Shown here piece by piece: positions 35,361 to 44,226 of a stretch of DNA of 64,000 nucleotides. This DNA is from an uncultured Thermomicrobia bacterium (lineage in GTDB: Bacteria; Chloroflexota; Chloroflexia; Thermomicrobiales; JALYUS01). The notes beneath the pieces are model-generated. The model ran no database searches, was not told where the DNA came from, and worked only from the letters and a program-made list of their open reading frames with translations. The stretch spans positions 1-64,000 of the forward strand of contig CALBSO010000146.1 in the NCBI GenBank assembly GCA_937968015.1, given 5' to 3'. How positions within the stretch are numbered: position 1 is the first letter of the stretch; the number at the start of each line of letters is the position of its first letter. Made by a program: the position numbers and the translations under genes.

Positions 35361-35978
35361 CATTTGATCGCTTTCCATCCGGTGTCGCGCTTCCTCGTAC
35401 ACTTGCCGGAGGACATCGTACGGCTGCGCGCCCTGCACGCCAACCTGCCCGATGACGATCGTCGGCACGGCGGAGATGCCGATTCGTGCCGCCAGCCGCT
35501 CCTGCTCGATCACCTCGTTCGTGTGCCGCCCCTCCGCGAGCGCGGCGCACAGATCGTCCGCTTCCAATCCCACCGACGCGCCAATCCCGACGAGCACATC
35601 CACCTCGCCGATGTCCCGATTCTCGACGAAGAAGGCACGGAAGAGGGCGACGCGCATCTGCTCGAACCGGTTGTGGTCGCGGGCATAGACGGCCGCCTCG
35701 TGCGCCTGCCGGGAGCGGGATTTGAAGGGCGGGAAGTGCATCTCCACGCCGAGTGTCGCGGCCATCGGCGCGACCCCGCGCTCCCAACCCTGGCGAAATC
35801 GTTCGCCACCCGGCCCGGTCATGTCCGGCAGCGGCGCCGGTTCGGGCCGCAGTTCGAAGGCGAGCCATTCGATCTCCACGTCGTGCATCGCTGCCAGTTC
35901 GGCCAAGGCACCCTCAGCCAGATAGCAGTACGGTCAGACGTAATCCGAAAAGACGATCACGGGCATTGGGGTGTTCAT
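35349..35978 (-). CDS. DsbA/FrnE-family thiol oxidoreductase, probable selenoprotein (TGA at active site)
   Basis: If the in-frame TGA at 35934-35936 is read as selenocysteine, the gene runs from an ATG at 35978 (AAAGGAAG just before it) for 209 residues. The N-terminus reads MNTPMPVIVFSDYV-U-PYCYL, where relatives have SDYVCPYCYLG: the TGA replaces the first Cys of the CxxC redox site. Downstream come GGERFRQGWERG, KSRSRQAHEA and the cis-Pro segment ISAVPTIVIG of the FrnE/DsbA fold. Without readthrough only an N-truncated product from a Met at 35906 exists, lacking the active site. A hairpin starts six bases after the TGA. A nonsense mutation or base-call error is the alternative. Confidence 0.75.
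35891..35936 (-). promoter_or_regulatory. Candidate bacterial SECIS hairpin
   Basis: On the minus strand, counting the U of UGA as 1, CUGCUA (9-14) pairs with UGGCAG (41-46) and GGCUGAGG (18-25) pairs with CCUUGGCC (29-36), leaving a G-containing loop GUG at 26-28. The apical loop is 22 bases after the UGA, in the range known for bacterial selenocysteine insertion elements. G-U pairs are included and the fold has not been computed. Confidence 0.5.
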
Positions 35979-35999
35979 ACGGTGCTTCCTTTCTCGGTA

Positions 36000-36058
36000 G
36001 CGTAGGCTTCAGCCTGCGTCCCCGTGACGAGATGCGGGACGCAGGCTGAAGCCTACGC
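36000..36058. repeat. Perfect 23-base inverted repeat
   Basis: Arms 36000-36022 and 36036-36058 are exact complements around a 13-base loop; the core is AGGCTTCAGCCTGCG. Partial relatives appear near 4.6 kb and 18.98 kb. It lies upstream of the Sec-DsbA gene and downstream of the phosphotransferase-fold gene on the minus strand. It looks like a small dispersed palindromic element. Confidence 0.8.
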
Positions 36059-36063
36059 CACCA

Positions 36064-36927
36064 CTATACGGGCGGCGGCAAACCGAGCGATAGGGCGACC
36101 CACGGCAGCGCGCGCTTCAGTTGGGACAACTGTACCGCACGGACGCGCGGTGCGCCCTCCGGCGGCGGCAATCCGGCCCGCGCCGCGAAATAGCCGCTCA
36201 TCAGGGCGGCGAGCGCCGGCTCATCGGGCAGCATGCTCATCGGATCGGGGCCACCCTCGGCGGCGAGGCTTGGTAGCCAGCCCGCGATGTCTACGCGCGG
36301 GTTGCCCCGACACGCCCAATTCCAGTCCACGAGCACCGCCCGGTCGGAGACAAAGCAGATATTGTCGCTTCGCACATCGCTATGCAACAGGTTTTCCCCG
36401 CTCAGATCGGCCTCTGCCTCCGCGGCGACGAGCGTGGGCAACGATGCCTCCAGCCACGCCGCTGAGCAGAGGCCGAGTGTGAGAAAAGCGGTCGGGTCTT
36501 CCGCGATTCTCACCCAGCCACGCCATTCGTCCCCGCGCGCGGCAAGAGGCGGGAGATCAGCCGGGGCAGGAGTCGCGGCGATGGAGGCGAGCGCGGTCAA
36601 TACCTGAGCGACACGCTCTGGAGACCACGGCGGCGGCCAGAACGCCCTGTGGAGGTCTTCCAACAACAGGATTGGCTCCTCACCATCTGCCCAACCGAGC
36701 AGGTCGGGCAGGAAATCAGCGCGAAGTCGGGAGTAGATGCCGTATTCCGCGCGCAGCCATTGCGCCGTGTCCGGTGTCGTGCCCACCTTCGCGAAGGCGG
36801 ACGCGCCGTTGTGGAACTGAACGATCCACCGCCCGGCCAGTGAGTAGCCGCCCTGCACTGGCGTCCACGCGACCGGGCGCGCCCCGATGATACGTTCGAT
36901 TCGGTCAATCAGCGGGGATGATTGCAT
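36064..36927 (-). CDS. Phosphotransferase-fold (APH/choline-kinase) protein
   Basis: A second APH-fold gene, about 287 residues from the ATG at 36927 (the frame opens at 36966). LLHSDVRSDNICFV is the catalytic loop and AVLVDWNWACRGNPRVDIAGW the metal loop. The Brenner-type motif reads HSDVRSDN instead of HxDxxxxN with Gly, still with Asp and Asn. Small-molecule kinase is the likely role; the substrate is unknown. It follows the proline-racemase-family gene by 40 bases on the same strand, so they may form an operon. Confidence 0.8.
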   Translation of the reverse strand: MQSSPLIDRIERIIGARPVAWTPVQGGYSLAGRWIVQFHNGASAFAKVGTTPDTAQWLRAEYGIYSRLRADFLPDLLGWADGEEPILLLEDLHRAFWPPPWSPERVAQVLTALASIAATPAPADLPPLAARGDEWRGWVRIAEDPTAFLTLGLCSAAWLEASLPTLVAAEAEADLSGENLLHSDVRSDNICFVSDRAVLVDWNWACRGNPRVDIAGWLPSLAAEGGPDPMSMLPDEPALAALMSGYFAARAGLPPPEGAPRVRAVQLSQLKRALPWVALSLGLPPPV

Positions 36928-36967
36928 CGTTGGCCTCTCGTCTCTTTCTTGAATTGCGCATTGCACC

Positions 36968-37978
36968 TCACCGGACGAGAAAGCCGCACCCGGCGGCGTC
37001 TTCGGGATCGAGGACGAAGGTATGGTAGCCGGTGATGAAGCCTCTGCCGCCGATCTCCGGGATGATCGCCGGATAGTCGCCGACGCGCGTCGCTTCGATC
37101 GCGCGCCCGGTGAATCGCGTGCCGATGATGCTCTCGTTCACCCACTCCTTACCAATGGCGAGCGTGCCACGGGCGATGAAGGCGGCGGTTGTCGCGGCGG
37201 TGCCCGTACCGCACGGCGAACGGTCCACCTCGCCCGCCGCGAAGATCGTCACGTTCCGATGGCGCGCACCCTCGCCGTCGGCGGGGCCGGTGATGATCGT
37301 ACCGTAGATGCCTCGTAGTTCCGGCTCTGTGGGATGGATGATCTCCCCTGCCGCCTCGACCGCGTGCTTGACCGCCACGCCGCGCGCGATCAGTTCCGTG
37401 ACGCGCTCCGGCCGCACGGTGAGATTCGCGTCGAGCACGGTTGCCGGGACGAGCGCGTAGAACGCCCCACCGAAGACGACATCCACGCGCATCGGTTTCC
37501 CCTCCACCGTAATTGGCAACCCGGCGGTGTGGACGAACGACGGGACATTGCGAAAGGTGACGCGGCGCACGCGATCCCCGTCAATCTCCGCGCGGGCAAG
37601 GACGAATCCGGCGGGCGTATCGTAGCCGACTTCGGTGATTGGTTCGGTCCGCGGCAGTTGCCCGGTTTCGAGGAGCGCGGTGGTCAGGGCGATGATGCCG
37701 TGGCCGCACATCGTGCTGTACCCTTCATTGTGCATGAAGAGGACGCCGTAGGCCGCCCCCGGCGTCACCGGCGGCGTGAGGATGCAGCCATACATATCGG
37801 CATGACCGCGCGGCTCCCACATCAGGATGCGTCGGAGGTCGTCGTGGTGCGCCCGCATCGCCCGCCGCCGTTCGAGGATCGTCGCGCCCGGCAGCGGCGG
37901 CAACCCCGCCGTGACGATCCGCAAGGGTTCTCCCGCCGCGTGGGTGTCAATCGTTGTGATCGTCCGTGAGAAGGGCAT
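36968..37978 (-). CDS. Proline racemase/hydroxyproline epimerase family protein
   Basis: A 336-residue PLP-independent racemase-fold enzyme. Both catalytic cysteines are present: Cys91 in MCGHGIIAL and Cys256 in DRSPCGTGT. This favours a racemase or 4-hydroxyproline epimerase over trans-3-hydroxyproline dehydratase, in which one Cys is replaced. EPRGHADMYGC is the family's substrate loop. It is divergent from the EEP nuclease gene. The dimethylglycine-dehydrogenase-like gene nearby hints at breakdown of osmolyte or imino-acid compounds. Confidence 0.87.
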   Translation of the reverse strand: MPFSRTITTIDTHAAGEPLRIVTAGLPPLPGATILERRRAMRAHHDDLRRILMWEPRGHADMYGCILTPPVTPGAAYGVLFMHNEGYSTMCGHGIIALTTALLETGQLPRTEPITEVGYDTPAGFVLARAEIDGDRVRRVTFRNVPSFVHTAGLPITVEGKPMRVDVVFGGAFYALVPATVLDANLTVRPERVTELIARGVAVKHAVEAAGEIIHPTEPELRGIYGTIITGPADGEGARHRNVTIFAAGEVDRSPCGTGTAATTAAFIARGTLAIGKEWVNESIIGTRFTGRAIEATRVGDYPAIIPEIGGRGFITGYHTFVLDPEDAAGCGFLVR

Positions 37979-38062
37979 GGTATCCTCTTTCTACGTCCAC
38001 CGGCTCATCGCGAATTGATGCAGGCTATCTGGCCTGTCTGCGTCATCAAGGAGTGAAAGATC

Positions 38063-38923
38063 GTGCGATTCATTACATTGAACGTGAAAGGGGCAAGCAA
38101 GACTCGGAAAGAGTTCGTCCCATACCAAGTCGCTGCACTTATGACCGATCGGCCAGACTTTGTCGCGCTATCGGAAGTGGCCATAAACCGCCTCGCGGAT
38201 TATGCGCGGGAATTCCAGCGTCACGGTTTGACTCATGTGCTCAGTAGCGTTGCTGAGGCGACCCCCATACTCACCGGCAGCCGCGGTGTTGGCACGCTGA
38301 TCGCGAGCAGATTCACCTGTACGATGCGGTCGGATGCGCAAGCGACATACAACATTCCTTGGCCGGAGCGCCTATTGTCGGTGGCGGCCGCGACCGACGC
38401 GGGTGTCATCGAGATTGATGTCGCGTATATACCATACTATTACCAAGGCGACCCAAACCTCATCGAAATCAAACTTCAAACGCTTGATCGTCTCTATCGT
38501 GGACTGGCGCGCGCATCGGCGTACCATCGCATCGTGTGCGGCGATTTCAACATTCCCTTCGGGGAAACCGTGGACGGTCGCATCATTTCCTCCGGTACAT
38601 CGGCACGACATAGACGAGCGCATACGTCGGAACACAATATACTGCTCGGCCTTGCCGATTTCGGTCTTTATGATGTATTCCGTAGTCTGCATGGGTATGC
38701 GAAACAGGAGTACAGTTGGGTCGTTCCGGGCACAGGAAACGGGTTCCGCCTCGATCACATTCTCGCCTCGGAATCACTCAATGCCATTGCCTGCCAATAC
38801 CTTCACCGTTTCCGGGAGGTCCACAACGAAAGACCATGGGGACCAAGCCCGCGATCACTCAGCGATCATTCCGCACTGGAAGTCGTCTTTGATCCCGTCA
38901 CGCTGAACACGGGCGAGATGTGA
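38063..38923 (+). CDS. Endonuclease/exonuclease/phosphatase (EEP) family protein
   Basis: A 286-residue metal-dependent phosphohydrolase fold of the exonuclease III/AP-endonuclease superfamily. The start MRFITLNVKGA gives the Asn, LSEVA the metal Glu, VCGDFNIPF the catalytic Asp-x-Asn, RLDHILAS a substrate residue, and SDHSALEV the final Asp-His pair. It may act on DNA, on nucleotides or on phospholipids. The start is a GTG at 38063. Its base composition is AT-richer than the flanking genes, which suggests import. The flavoprotein gene starts 26 bases after its stop. Confidence 0.8.
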   Translation: MRFITLNVKGASKTRKEFVPYQVAALMTDRPDFVALSEVAINRLADYAREFQRHGLTHVLSSVAEATPILTGSRGVGTLIASRFTCTMRSDAQATYNIPWPERLLSVAAATDAGVIEIDVAYIPYYYQGDPNLIEIKLQTLDRLYRGLARASAYHRIVCGDFNIPFGETVDGRIISSGTSARHRRAHTSEHNILLGLADFGLYDVFRSLHGYAKQEYSWVVPGTGNGFRLDHILASESLNAIACQYLHRFREVHNERPWGPSPRSLSDHSALEVVFDPVTLNTGEM

Positions 38924-38949
38924 TAGGTGCATGGAGCAGGGAGCGCGCG

Positions 38950-41391
38950 ATGCAGACCCATGCGAGAGTCGTGATTATTGGCGCGGGAATCGTCGGATGC
39001 AGCACGGCGTACTTCCTCACACGGATGGGCTGGCGCGATGTCGTCGTCCTCGAACAGGGGCCGCTTGGGCAAAACTGGGGCTCGACCTCCCACGCGCCGG
39101 GGATGATGTTTCAGCACAATGTTTCCAAGTGCGTCACGCAGTTGGCGATGTGGAGCGCGGAACTCTACGGAGCAGTGCGGACGCCGGAACCTGCTTTCTG
39201 GCGCACCGGCAGCATGGAGATCGCCTCAACGCCGGAGCGGTGGGAGGAGTTGAAGCGGCGCGTCGGGCAGGCAATGTCGTGGGGGCTGGGCGCGGAACTG
39301 ATCGGGCCGGACGAAGCGGGACGCCTGATCCCGATTCTCCGCACGGACGATCTCTACGGCGCATTCTTCGTGCCCGGCGACTGTGTCGTCAACGCGGCAG
39401 GCATCGCGAGCGGTCTGGCCACCAACGCAATGGAACAGGGCGCGGCGTTCCACGAATACACACCCGTCACCGGCATCGAAGTGGGCAACGGGCGCGTGCG
39501 GGCGGTCGTCACGCCACAGGGGCGGATCGCGGCGGAGATCGTCGTCTCGGCGGCGGGTATCTGGGGGCCACTGATCGGCGCAATGGCGGGTGTGCCGATC
39601 CCGCTCACGCCGATGCAGCATATCTTCGCCAAAACCAACCCCCTCCCTGAACTGGCGGACGAGCGTGACATTCTGCGTCATCCAATCCTCCGTCACCAGG
39701 ACAAGGACCTCTACTTCCGCCAGTATGGCAGCGCGTACGGCTTCGGCTCCTACCGGCACGACCCGCTGCCCGTGGATGCTGAGGATTTACTCCCGAATGA
39801 CCACCCCGCGATCATGCCCTACACGCCGGTACACATGGCCGCATCGCTGGAGGATGCCTACGCGCGCATCCCGGCCTTGCGCGAGGCGGGGCTTGCCTCG
39901 GTCTTCAACGGCCTCTTCTCCTTCACGCCGGACGGTTTCTCGCTCTTGGGCGAATCACCCGATGTACGCGGCTTCTGGTCCGCCGAGGCGGTCTGGATCA
40001 CGCATGCGGGCGGCATTGGGCGGGCGATGGCGGAATGGATCATCGAGGGTTCGCCGAGCATTGATCTCCGCGAAAGCGACCTCAACCGCTTCCATCCCCA
40101 CGCGCGGAACCGTGGCTACATCCGCACCCGCGCGAACCGGCAGTACATCGAGGTCTACGATGTCATCCACCCGCTCGATCAGACGATGGAGCCACGCAAC
40201 CTCCGCCTCAGCCCCTTCCATCAGCAACAGGAGGAACTGGGCGCACATTGCTTCGAGAGTGCGGGGTGGGAGCGGCCGCAGTGGTACGCCGCCAACGCGA
40301 CGGAACTGGCGCGGCGTGGCGCATCGTGGCCGGAACGGAACGCATGGACGGGGCGCAACTGGTCGCCGATCATCGGCGCAGAGCATCTCGCGACGCGGGA
40401 GCGAGTCGCGCTCTTCGATCTGACACCGTTCACGAAACTGGAATTCTCCGGGCCGGGCGCGCTCGGCTACCTCCAATGGATGACGGCGAACCAGATGGAT
40501 CAGCCGATCGGCAAGGTGACATATACGGCCTTGCTCACCGCGCGCGGCGGCATCCGCTGCGACGTGACGATTACCCGCCTCGCCGCCGACCGCTTCCTGC
40601 TCATCACAGGTGGCGCGTCCGGCATGCACGACCTCGCCTGGCTGCGCGGTCATCTACCGGACGATGGTTCCGTGGCAGCCCGCGACCTTTCCTCCAGCCA
40701 GTGTTGCATCGGCCTCTGGGGGCCCCGCGCCCGCGACCTCATCCAGCACGTCAGTGATGACGACTTCTCGCATACGGGTTTCCCGTATTTCACGGCGCGG
40801 GAGGTGACTGTCGGCTCTATCCCGGTCTGGGCAGCGCGTGTCTCGTACGTTGGTGAACTCGGCTGGGAGCTCTACACCGCGACGGAGTATGGTCGCGCGC
40901 TCTGGGACACACTCTGGGAGGCAGGGCAACCATTCGGCCTGATTGGGGCGGGTGGCGGAGCATTTGAATCGCTGCGATTGGAAAAGGGTTATCGCCTCTG
41001 GGGCGCGGACATCCATACTGAATACACTCCGTACGAGGCGGGCCTCGGCTTCGCGGTGGACCTGAAGAAGGGCGACTTTCTCGGCCGGGAGGCGCTGCTG
41101 CGCGGCAAAACGGAAGGGATCACCCGCAAACTCTGCTGCCTGACTCTCGATGATCCCCGCGTCGTCCTGATGGGCAAGGAACCGATCCTCGACGGCGACC
41201 GCGTCCTCGGCTACGTGACGAGCGCGAACTACGGCTATACGGTCGGCAAAAGCATCACGTACGGTTATTTGCCGGTCGCGTACACGACGCCCGGCACCTC
41301 GGTTAGCATCCAGTTTTTCGGCACACGCTACGCCGCGACAGTCGCACACGAGCCGCTGTACGACCCGGAGAATGCGAGTTTGAAGGCATAG
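38950..41391 (+). CDS. Dimethylglycine/sarcosine dehydrogenase-like flavoprotein with GcvT domain
   Basis: An 813-residue two-domain enzyme. The N-terminal DAO-type FAD domain starts with VVIIGAGIVGCSTAYFL, followed by SHAPGMMFQHN, where the covalent-flavin His of the family lies nearby. From about residue 430 a GcvT-like aminomethyltransferase domain follows, with RVALFDLTPFTKLEFSGPGA, SYVGELGWELY and LEKGYRLWGADI. It probably removes a methyl group from N-methylated glycine-like compounds and passes it to tetrahydrofolate. The ATG at 38950 is preceded by AGCAGGGAGCGCGCG. No accessory sarcosine oxidase subunits are near, in line with a monomeric type. Confidence 0.9.
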   Translation: MQTHARVVIIGAGIVGCSTAYFLTRMGWRDVVVLEQGPLGQNWGSTSHAPGMMFQHNVSKCVTQLAMWSAELYGAVRTPEPAFWRTGSMEIASTPERWEELKRRVGQAMSWGLGAELIGPDEAGRLIPILRTDDLYGAFFVPGDCVVNAAGIASGLATNAMEQGAAFHEYTPVTGIEVGNGRVRAVVTPQGRIAAEIVVSAAGIWGPLIGAMAGVPIPLTPMQHIFAKTNPLPELADERDILRHPILRHQDKDLYFRQYGSAYGFGSYRHDPLPVDAEDLLPNDHPAIMPYTPVHMAASLEDAYARIPALREAGLASVFNGLFSFTPDGFSLLGESPDVRGFWSAEAVWITHAGGIGRAMAEWIIEGSPSIDLRESDLNRFHPHARNRGYIRTRANRQYIEVYDVIHPLDQTMEPRNLRLSPFHQQQEELGAHCFESAGWERPQWYAANATELARRGASWPERNAWTGRNWSPIIGAEHLATRERVALFDLTPFTKLEFSGPGALGYLQWMTANQMDQPIGKVTYTALLTARGGIRCDVTITRLAADRFLLITGGASGMHDLAWLRGHLPDDGSVAARDLSSSQCCIGLWGPRARDLIQHVSDDDFSHTGFPYFTAREVTVGSIPVWAARVSYVGELGWELYTATEYGRALWDTLWEAGQPFGLIGAGGGAFESLRLEKGYRLWGADIHTEYTPYEAGLGFAVDLKKGDFLGREALLRGKTEGITRKLCCLTLDDPRVVLMGKEPILDGDRVLGYVTSANYGYTVGKSITYGYLPVAYTTPGTSVSIQFFGTRYAATVAHEPLYDPENASLKA

Positions 41392-41467
41392 AGGTCGGCC
41401 TATCCCCTGCCCCCTCCCCTAAAGCGAAGGGGTGACTCAATCGCCTGATGGTGATTGCAGAATCCGG

Positions 41468-41493
41468 CTCCCCTCCCTTGTAGGGGAGGGGTT
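41468..41493. repeat. GC-rich hairpin CCCCTCCC/GGGAGGGG
   Basis: A stem of about eight bases with a TTGTA-containing loop lies 28 bases before the alpha/beta-hydrolase start. A related G-rich stretch occurs just upstream of the GH3 gene near 60.3 kb. It may be a terminator remnant of the flavoprotein gene, though no T-run follows. Confidence 0.5.
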
Positions 41494-41520
41494 GGGGAGA
41501 GGCAAATAAAGGAGAATGAC

Positions 41521-42324
41521 ATGGCAACCGCAGGACACGTCACCGTGAACGGATTACGGATTGCCTACGATCGCGCGGGGCAGGGGCCGCCGCTTGTGCT
41601 GCTGCACGGCATCGGCGCGAATGCCTCGGCGTGGCGGACGCAACTTGCTGGGCTATCTGATGCCTTCGATGTGATCGCGTGGGATGCACCGGGGTACGGC
41701 CGCTCATCCGATCCACCAGAGGACTGGCCGATGGCGAAGTATGCGGACTACCTCGCGGGCTTCCTCGATGGCCTGGGCATCGCGAAGACCCATCTGCTCG
41801 GCCAATCATGGGGTGGCGTACTCGCGCAGGAGTTTTATCGGAATCATGCAGACCGAGTCTCCTCGCTGATTCTCTCGGACACAACGCTCGGCGGCGACGT
41901 GACGCGCGACGATGGCGAGACGCGGCTGCAGGCGCGATTGCGCGCGTTGGAGACGATGACGCCCGCCGAATATGCCCGCGCCCGTGCGCCGCAACTGCTC
42001 GCCCCCGACCCACCCGCCGATGTGCTCCGCGAGGTCGAGGCGATGGTCGCGCAGATTCACCCTCTCGGGTTCCACAGCGCGGCGATTGCGCTCGCTCATG
42101 CCGATGTACGCGCTGTCCTGCCGCGTATCGGCGTGCCGACGCTCGTCCTCTGCGGCGAGCAGGATCGGGTGACATCGCCGACCATCGGCACGCGGCTGAT
42201 CGGGGAGATACCCGACGCGCACATGGTCATCTTCCCCGGCGTCGGCCATCTGAACAACATGGAACAGCCCGATCACTACAACGCGACCGTGCGCGAGTTT
42301 CTTTTATCTGCTAATGGAACTTGA
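41521..42324 (+). CDS. Alpha/beta-fold hydrolase
   Basis: A 267-residue hydrolase with the oxyanion motif LLHGIGANAS, the nucleophile elbow GQSWGG, an Asp in VLCGEQDRVT and the His in GVGHLNNMEQP. It resembles carboxylesterases and meta-cleavage hydrolases; the substrate is not deducible. AAAGGAG precedes the ATG at 41521, which rules out the upstream frame start at 41455. Its 3' end overlaps the RmlC-like gene on the opposite strand by 14 bases. Confidence 0.86.
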   Translation: MATAGHVTVNGLRIAYDRAGQGPPLVLLHGIGANASAWRTQLAGLSDAFDVIAWDAPGYGRSSDPPEDWPMAKYADYLAGFLDGLGIAKTHLLGQSWGGVLAQEFYRNHADRVSSLILSDTTLGGDVTRDDGETRLQARLRALETMTPAEYARARAPQLLAPDPPADVLREVEAMVAQIHPLGFHSAAIALAHADVRAVLPRIGVPTLVLCGEQDRVTSPTIGTRLIGEIPDAHMVIFPGVGHLNNMEQPDHYNATVREFLLSANGT

Positions 42325-42766
42325 TGGCCCAGTCATAGGGGATTTCGGGGGCATCGAAGGCGATGCGGTACTCGTCCGGATCGTCGCGGCGGTACGGTTC
42401 GGTAGGGAGATTGAGAAGGTAGGCAGGTTCGTTGCCGACGACTTTGAAGCCGTGGAGGACGCCGACGGGGATTTTGACGACGGCGAGATTCTGCTCGCCG
42501 ATGAAGAACTCGTTCAGTTCGCCGCGCGTCGGGCTGCCTTCGCGATCGTCGTAGAGCGGCACTTTGATCATGCCTTTGATGCAGCAGAAATAGTCCGTCT
42601 GCTTCTTGTGGTAATGCCAGGCGCGAATCACACCGGGGTACGAGACGGAGAAGTAGCACTGGCCGAACTTCGGAAAGAAGGGGTCGTCGTTGCGGACAAT
42701 CTCGGTCAGCGTGCCGCGCTCATCGGCAACGGTCGTCAGTTTCTTGACTTCGACACCCTCGATCAC
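42311..42766 (-). CDS. RmlC-like cupin, dTDP-4-dehydrorhamnose 3,5-epimerase-related
   Basis: A 151-residue cupin. DERGTLTEIVRNDDPFFPKFGQCYFS, IRAWHYHKKQTDYFCCIKG and VPVGVLHGFKVVG follow dTDP-sugar epimerase relatives; the HxxxxxD-type His is present. True RmlC enzymes are about 180 residues, so this is a shortened relative, perhaps acting on another NDP-sugar. It would be cytoplasmic. No rml cluster is nearby. It overlaps the preceding alpha/beta hydrolase tail to tail. Confidence 0.82.
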   Translation of the reverse strand: MIEGVEVKKLTTVADERGTLTEIVRNDDPFFPKFGQCYFSVSYPGVIRAWHYHKKQTDYFCCIKGMIKVPLYDDREGSPTRGELNEFFIGEQNLAVVKIPVGVLHGFKVVGNEPAYLLNLPTEPYRRDDPDEYRIAFDAPEIPYDWAIKFH

Positions 42767-43107
42767 CCGCCGCTCCCTCGCGTTCCATCATCACCTGCAT
42801 CGGTGCGGCAGCATACCACAGCCCGCACTGCCGACGTACCATCGCCATTTATGACCGTTGCCATTGCGAATAATGAGATCCAACATACTCCGTGCTCCCT
42901 GTCGCGCCCCCTCCGCGTGCCATTGTCGCACAGATGGGGCAGGTCTTCGTCTTCGATTCACACGGGAGAGGTTTGCTATCAGGGCATTCACGGTTCAAGT
43001 AACCGCGATTCTCCGGACGGACATTTGTCACCGCATCACTTTTCTGTCAGATAATCGTTCTAATGATTGAACGGTTTTTTGAACGGGCATCTGATGGGAG
43101 AAGAGCG
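42767..43107. other. Spacer before the GH10-like gene
   Basis: This divergent spacer of about 340 bases is less GC-rich towards its right end. It contains CGTTC-N8-GAACG at 43056-43073 followed by GTTTTTT and another GAACG, which might be an operator or a weak terminator. I find no coding sequence that I trust. Confidence 0.4.
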
Positions 43108-44196
43108 ATGCGAAGGCTGTTGATGACCGACGGGGTGCTCTCGCGCCGTAGCGTCCTGAAACGAGCCACGGCTGCTGCCATCGGGTTGGCCGGTGCCACT
43201 GATGCACTCCAGTTATTGCCTCAATTCGTTGCTGCGGATGACGTTGCTCTTCGTACATTGGCGGACTCTCTCGGCGTCAAGATCGGCACTTCATTCTCTT
43301 CGTCACTCCAAGACCAGCAATGGAAGACGATCGTGGGGCGGGAGTTCAATCTCTTCGCGTTTTCATATGGTATCAGCTGGCCGCAGATCGAGCCGCAGCA
43401 AGGACAGTTCGACTTCACGGTTGCAGATAGGCTCGTCGCATTTGGTCAGAGCAACGGCATGCGGCTTCATGGACAGCCGCTGATCTTTCCTTCGATTACC
43501 GCCGACTGGCTCACGAATCTCTCGCGCGACGATCTCATCCAGGCAACACGCAATCACATCACACAAGTTGTTGGACATTTCAAGGATATTATAAAGGAAT
43601 GGGTCGTAGTAAATGAATCATATAACCCGCCATACATCAAAAAAGACATCTTCTATACGACGATCGGTCCCGAATATATTGCTATGGCGTTTCAAGCGGC
43701 ACGAGAGGCCGACCCGCTTGCGGCCTTGATCTACAATAACGACCACAATTATACATCAAACGGCATTATGACCAATGTAACGACAAACGTGGTCAGTGAC
43801 CTCTCTTCAAGAGGGCTGATAGATTCCGTGGGGCTGGAAATGCATGTGGATGGCAGTAATCCTCCCAACAAGGACGATGTGATCACGACTATGCAGAGTT
43901 ACGGTGTGCCTGTCCTTATCACCGAATTTGACGTTGATTTGCAGAAAGTGCCCGGCTCTCAAGACGACCGGTATGCGCTGCAAGCGCAGATTTACAGGGA
44001 CATGCTTGCGGCGGCGTTGAGTTCGGGGGTATGTAAGAGTTTCACCGTCTGGGGTATCAGGGATAAGAACTCTTGGCTTGTGAAGGATCGTGGGGAACCC
44101 AACGCCGCCCCAACGATGTACGACGACGACCTCAACCCCAAGCCCGCTTATTTCGCAGTACGAGATGTGCTGTCACAGTTTCAGCCGGGACAGTAG
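43108..44196 (+). CDS. GH10-like endo-1,4-beta-xylanase, Tat-exported
   Basis: A 362-residue secreted glycoside hydrolase. The signal has the Tat pattern SRRSVLKR followed by a hydrophobic stretch. GH10 landmarks: acid/base Glu170 in VVVNES and nucleophile Glu273 in LITEFDVD, about 103 residues apart as usual. The substrate region normally read as G-H-x-L-x-W-H-S appears as HGQPLIFPS here, so a tryptophan and a histidine of the minus-one site are missing. I chose the ATG at 43108, preceded by GGGAGAAG, over 43063. The gene is clearly less GC-rich than its neighbours, which suggests transfer. Confidence 0.83.
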   Translation: MRRLLMTDGVLSRRSVLKRATAAAIGLAGATDALQLLPQFVAADDVALRTLADSLGVKIGTSFSSSLQDQQWKTIVGREFNLFAFSYGISWPQIEPQQGQFDFTVADRLVAFGQSNGMRLHGQPLIFPSITADWLTNLSRDDLIQATRNHITQVVGHFKDIIKEWVVVNESYNPPYIKKDIFYTTIGPEYIAMAFQAAREADPLAALIYNNDHNYTSNGIMTNVTTNVVSDLSSRGLIDSVGLEMHVDGSNPPNKDDVITTMQSYGVPVLITEFDVDLQKVPGSQDDRYALQAQIYRDMLAAALSSGVCKSFTVWGIRDKNSWLVKDRGEPNAAPTMYDDDLNPKPAYFAVRDVLSQFQPGQ

Positions 44197-44226
44197 GGTG
44201 TATCTGTCCGCATTCCGTTGGTTCCT

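Noticed and set aside
35349..35906. DsbA-like gene starting at 35906
   Set aside because: This shorter frame begins after the redox site and lacks a good ribosome site; the longer version with TGA has both the family N-terminus and a ribosome site.
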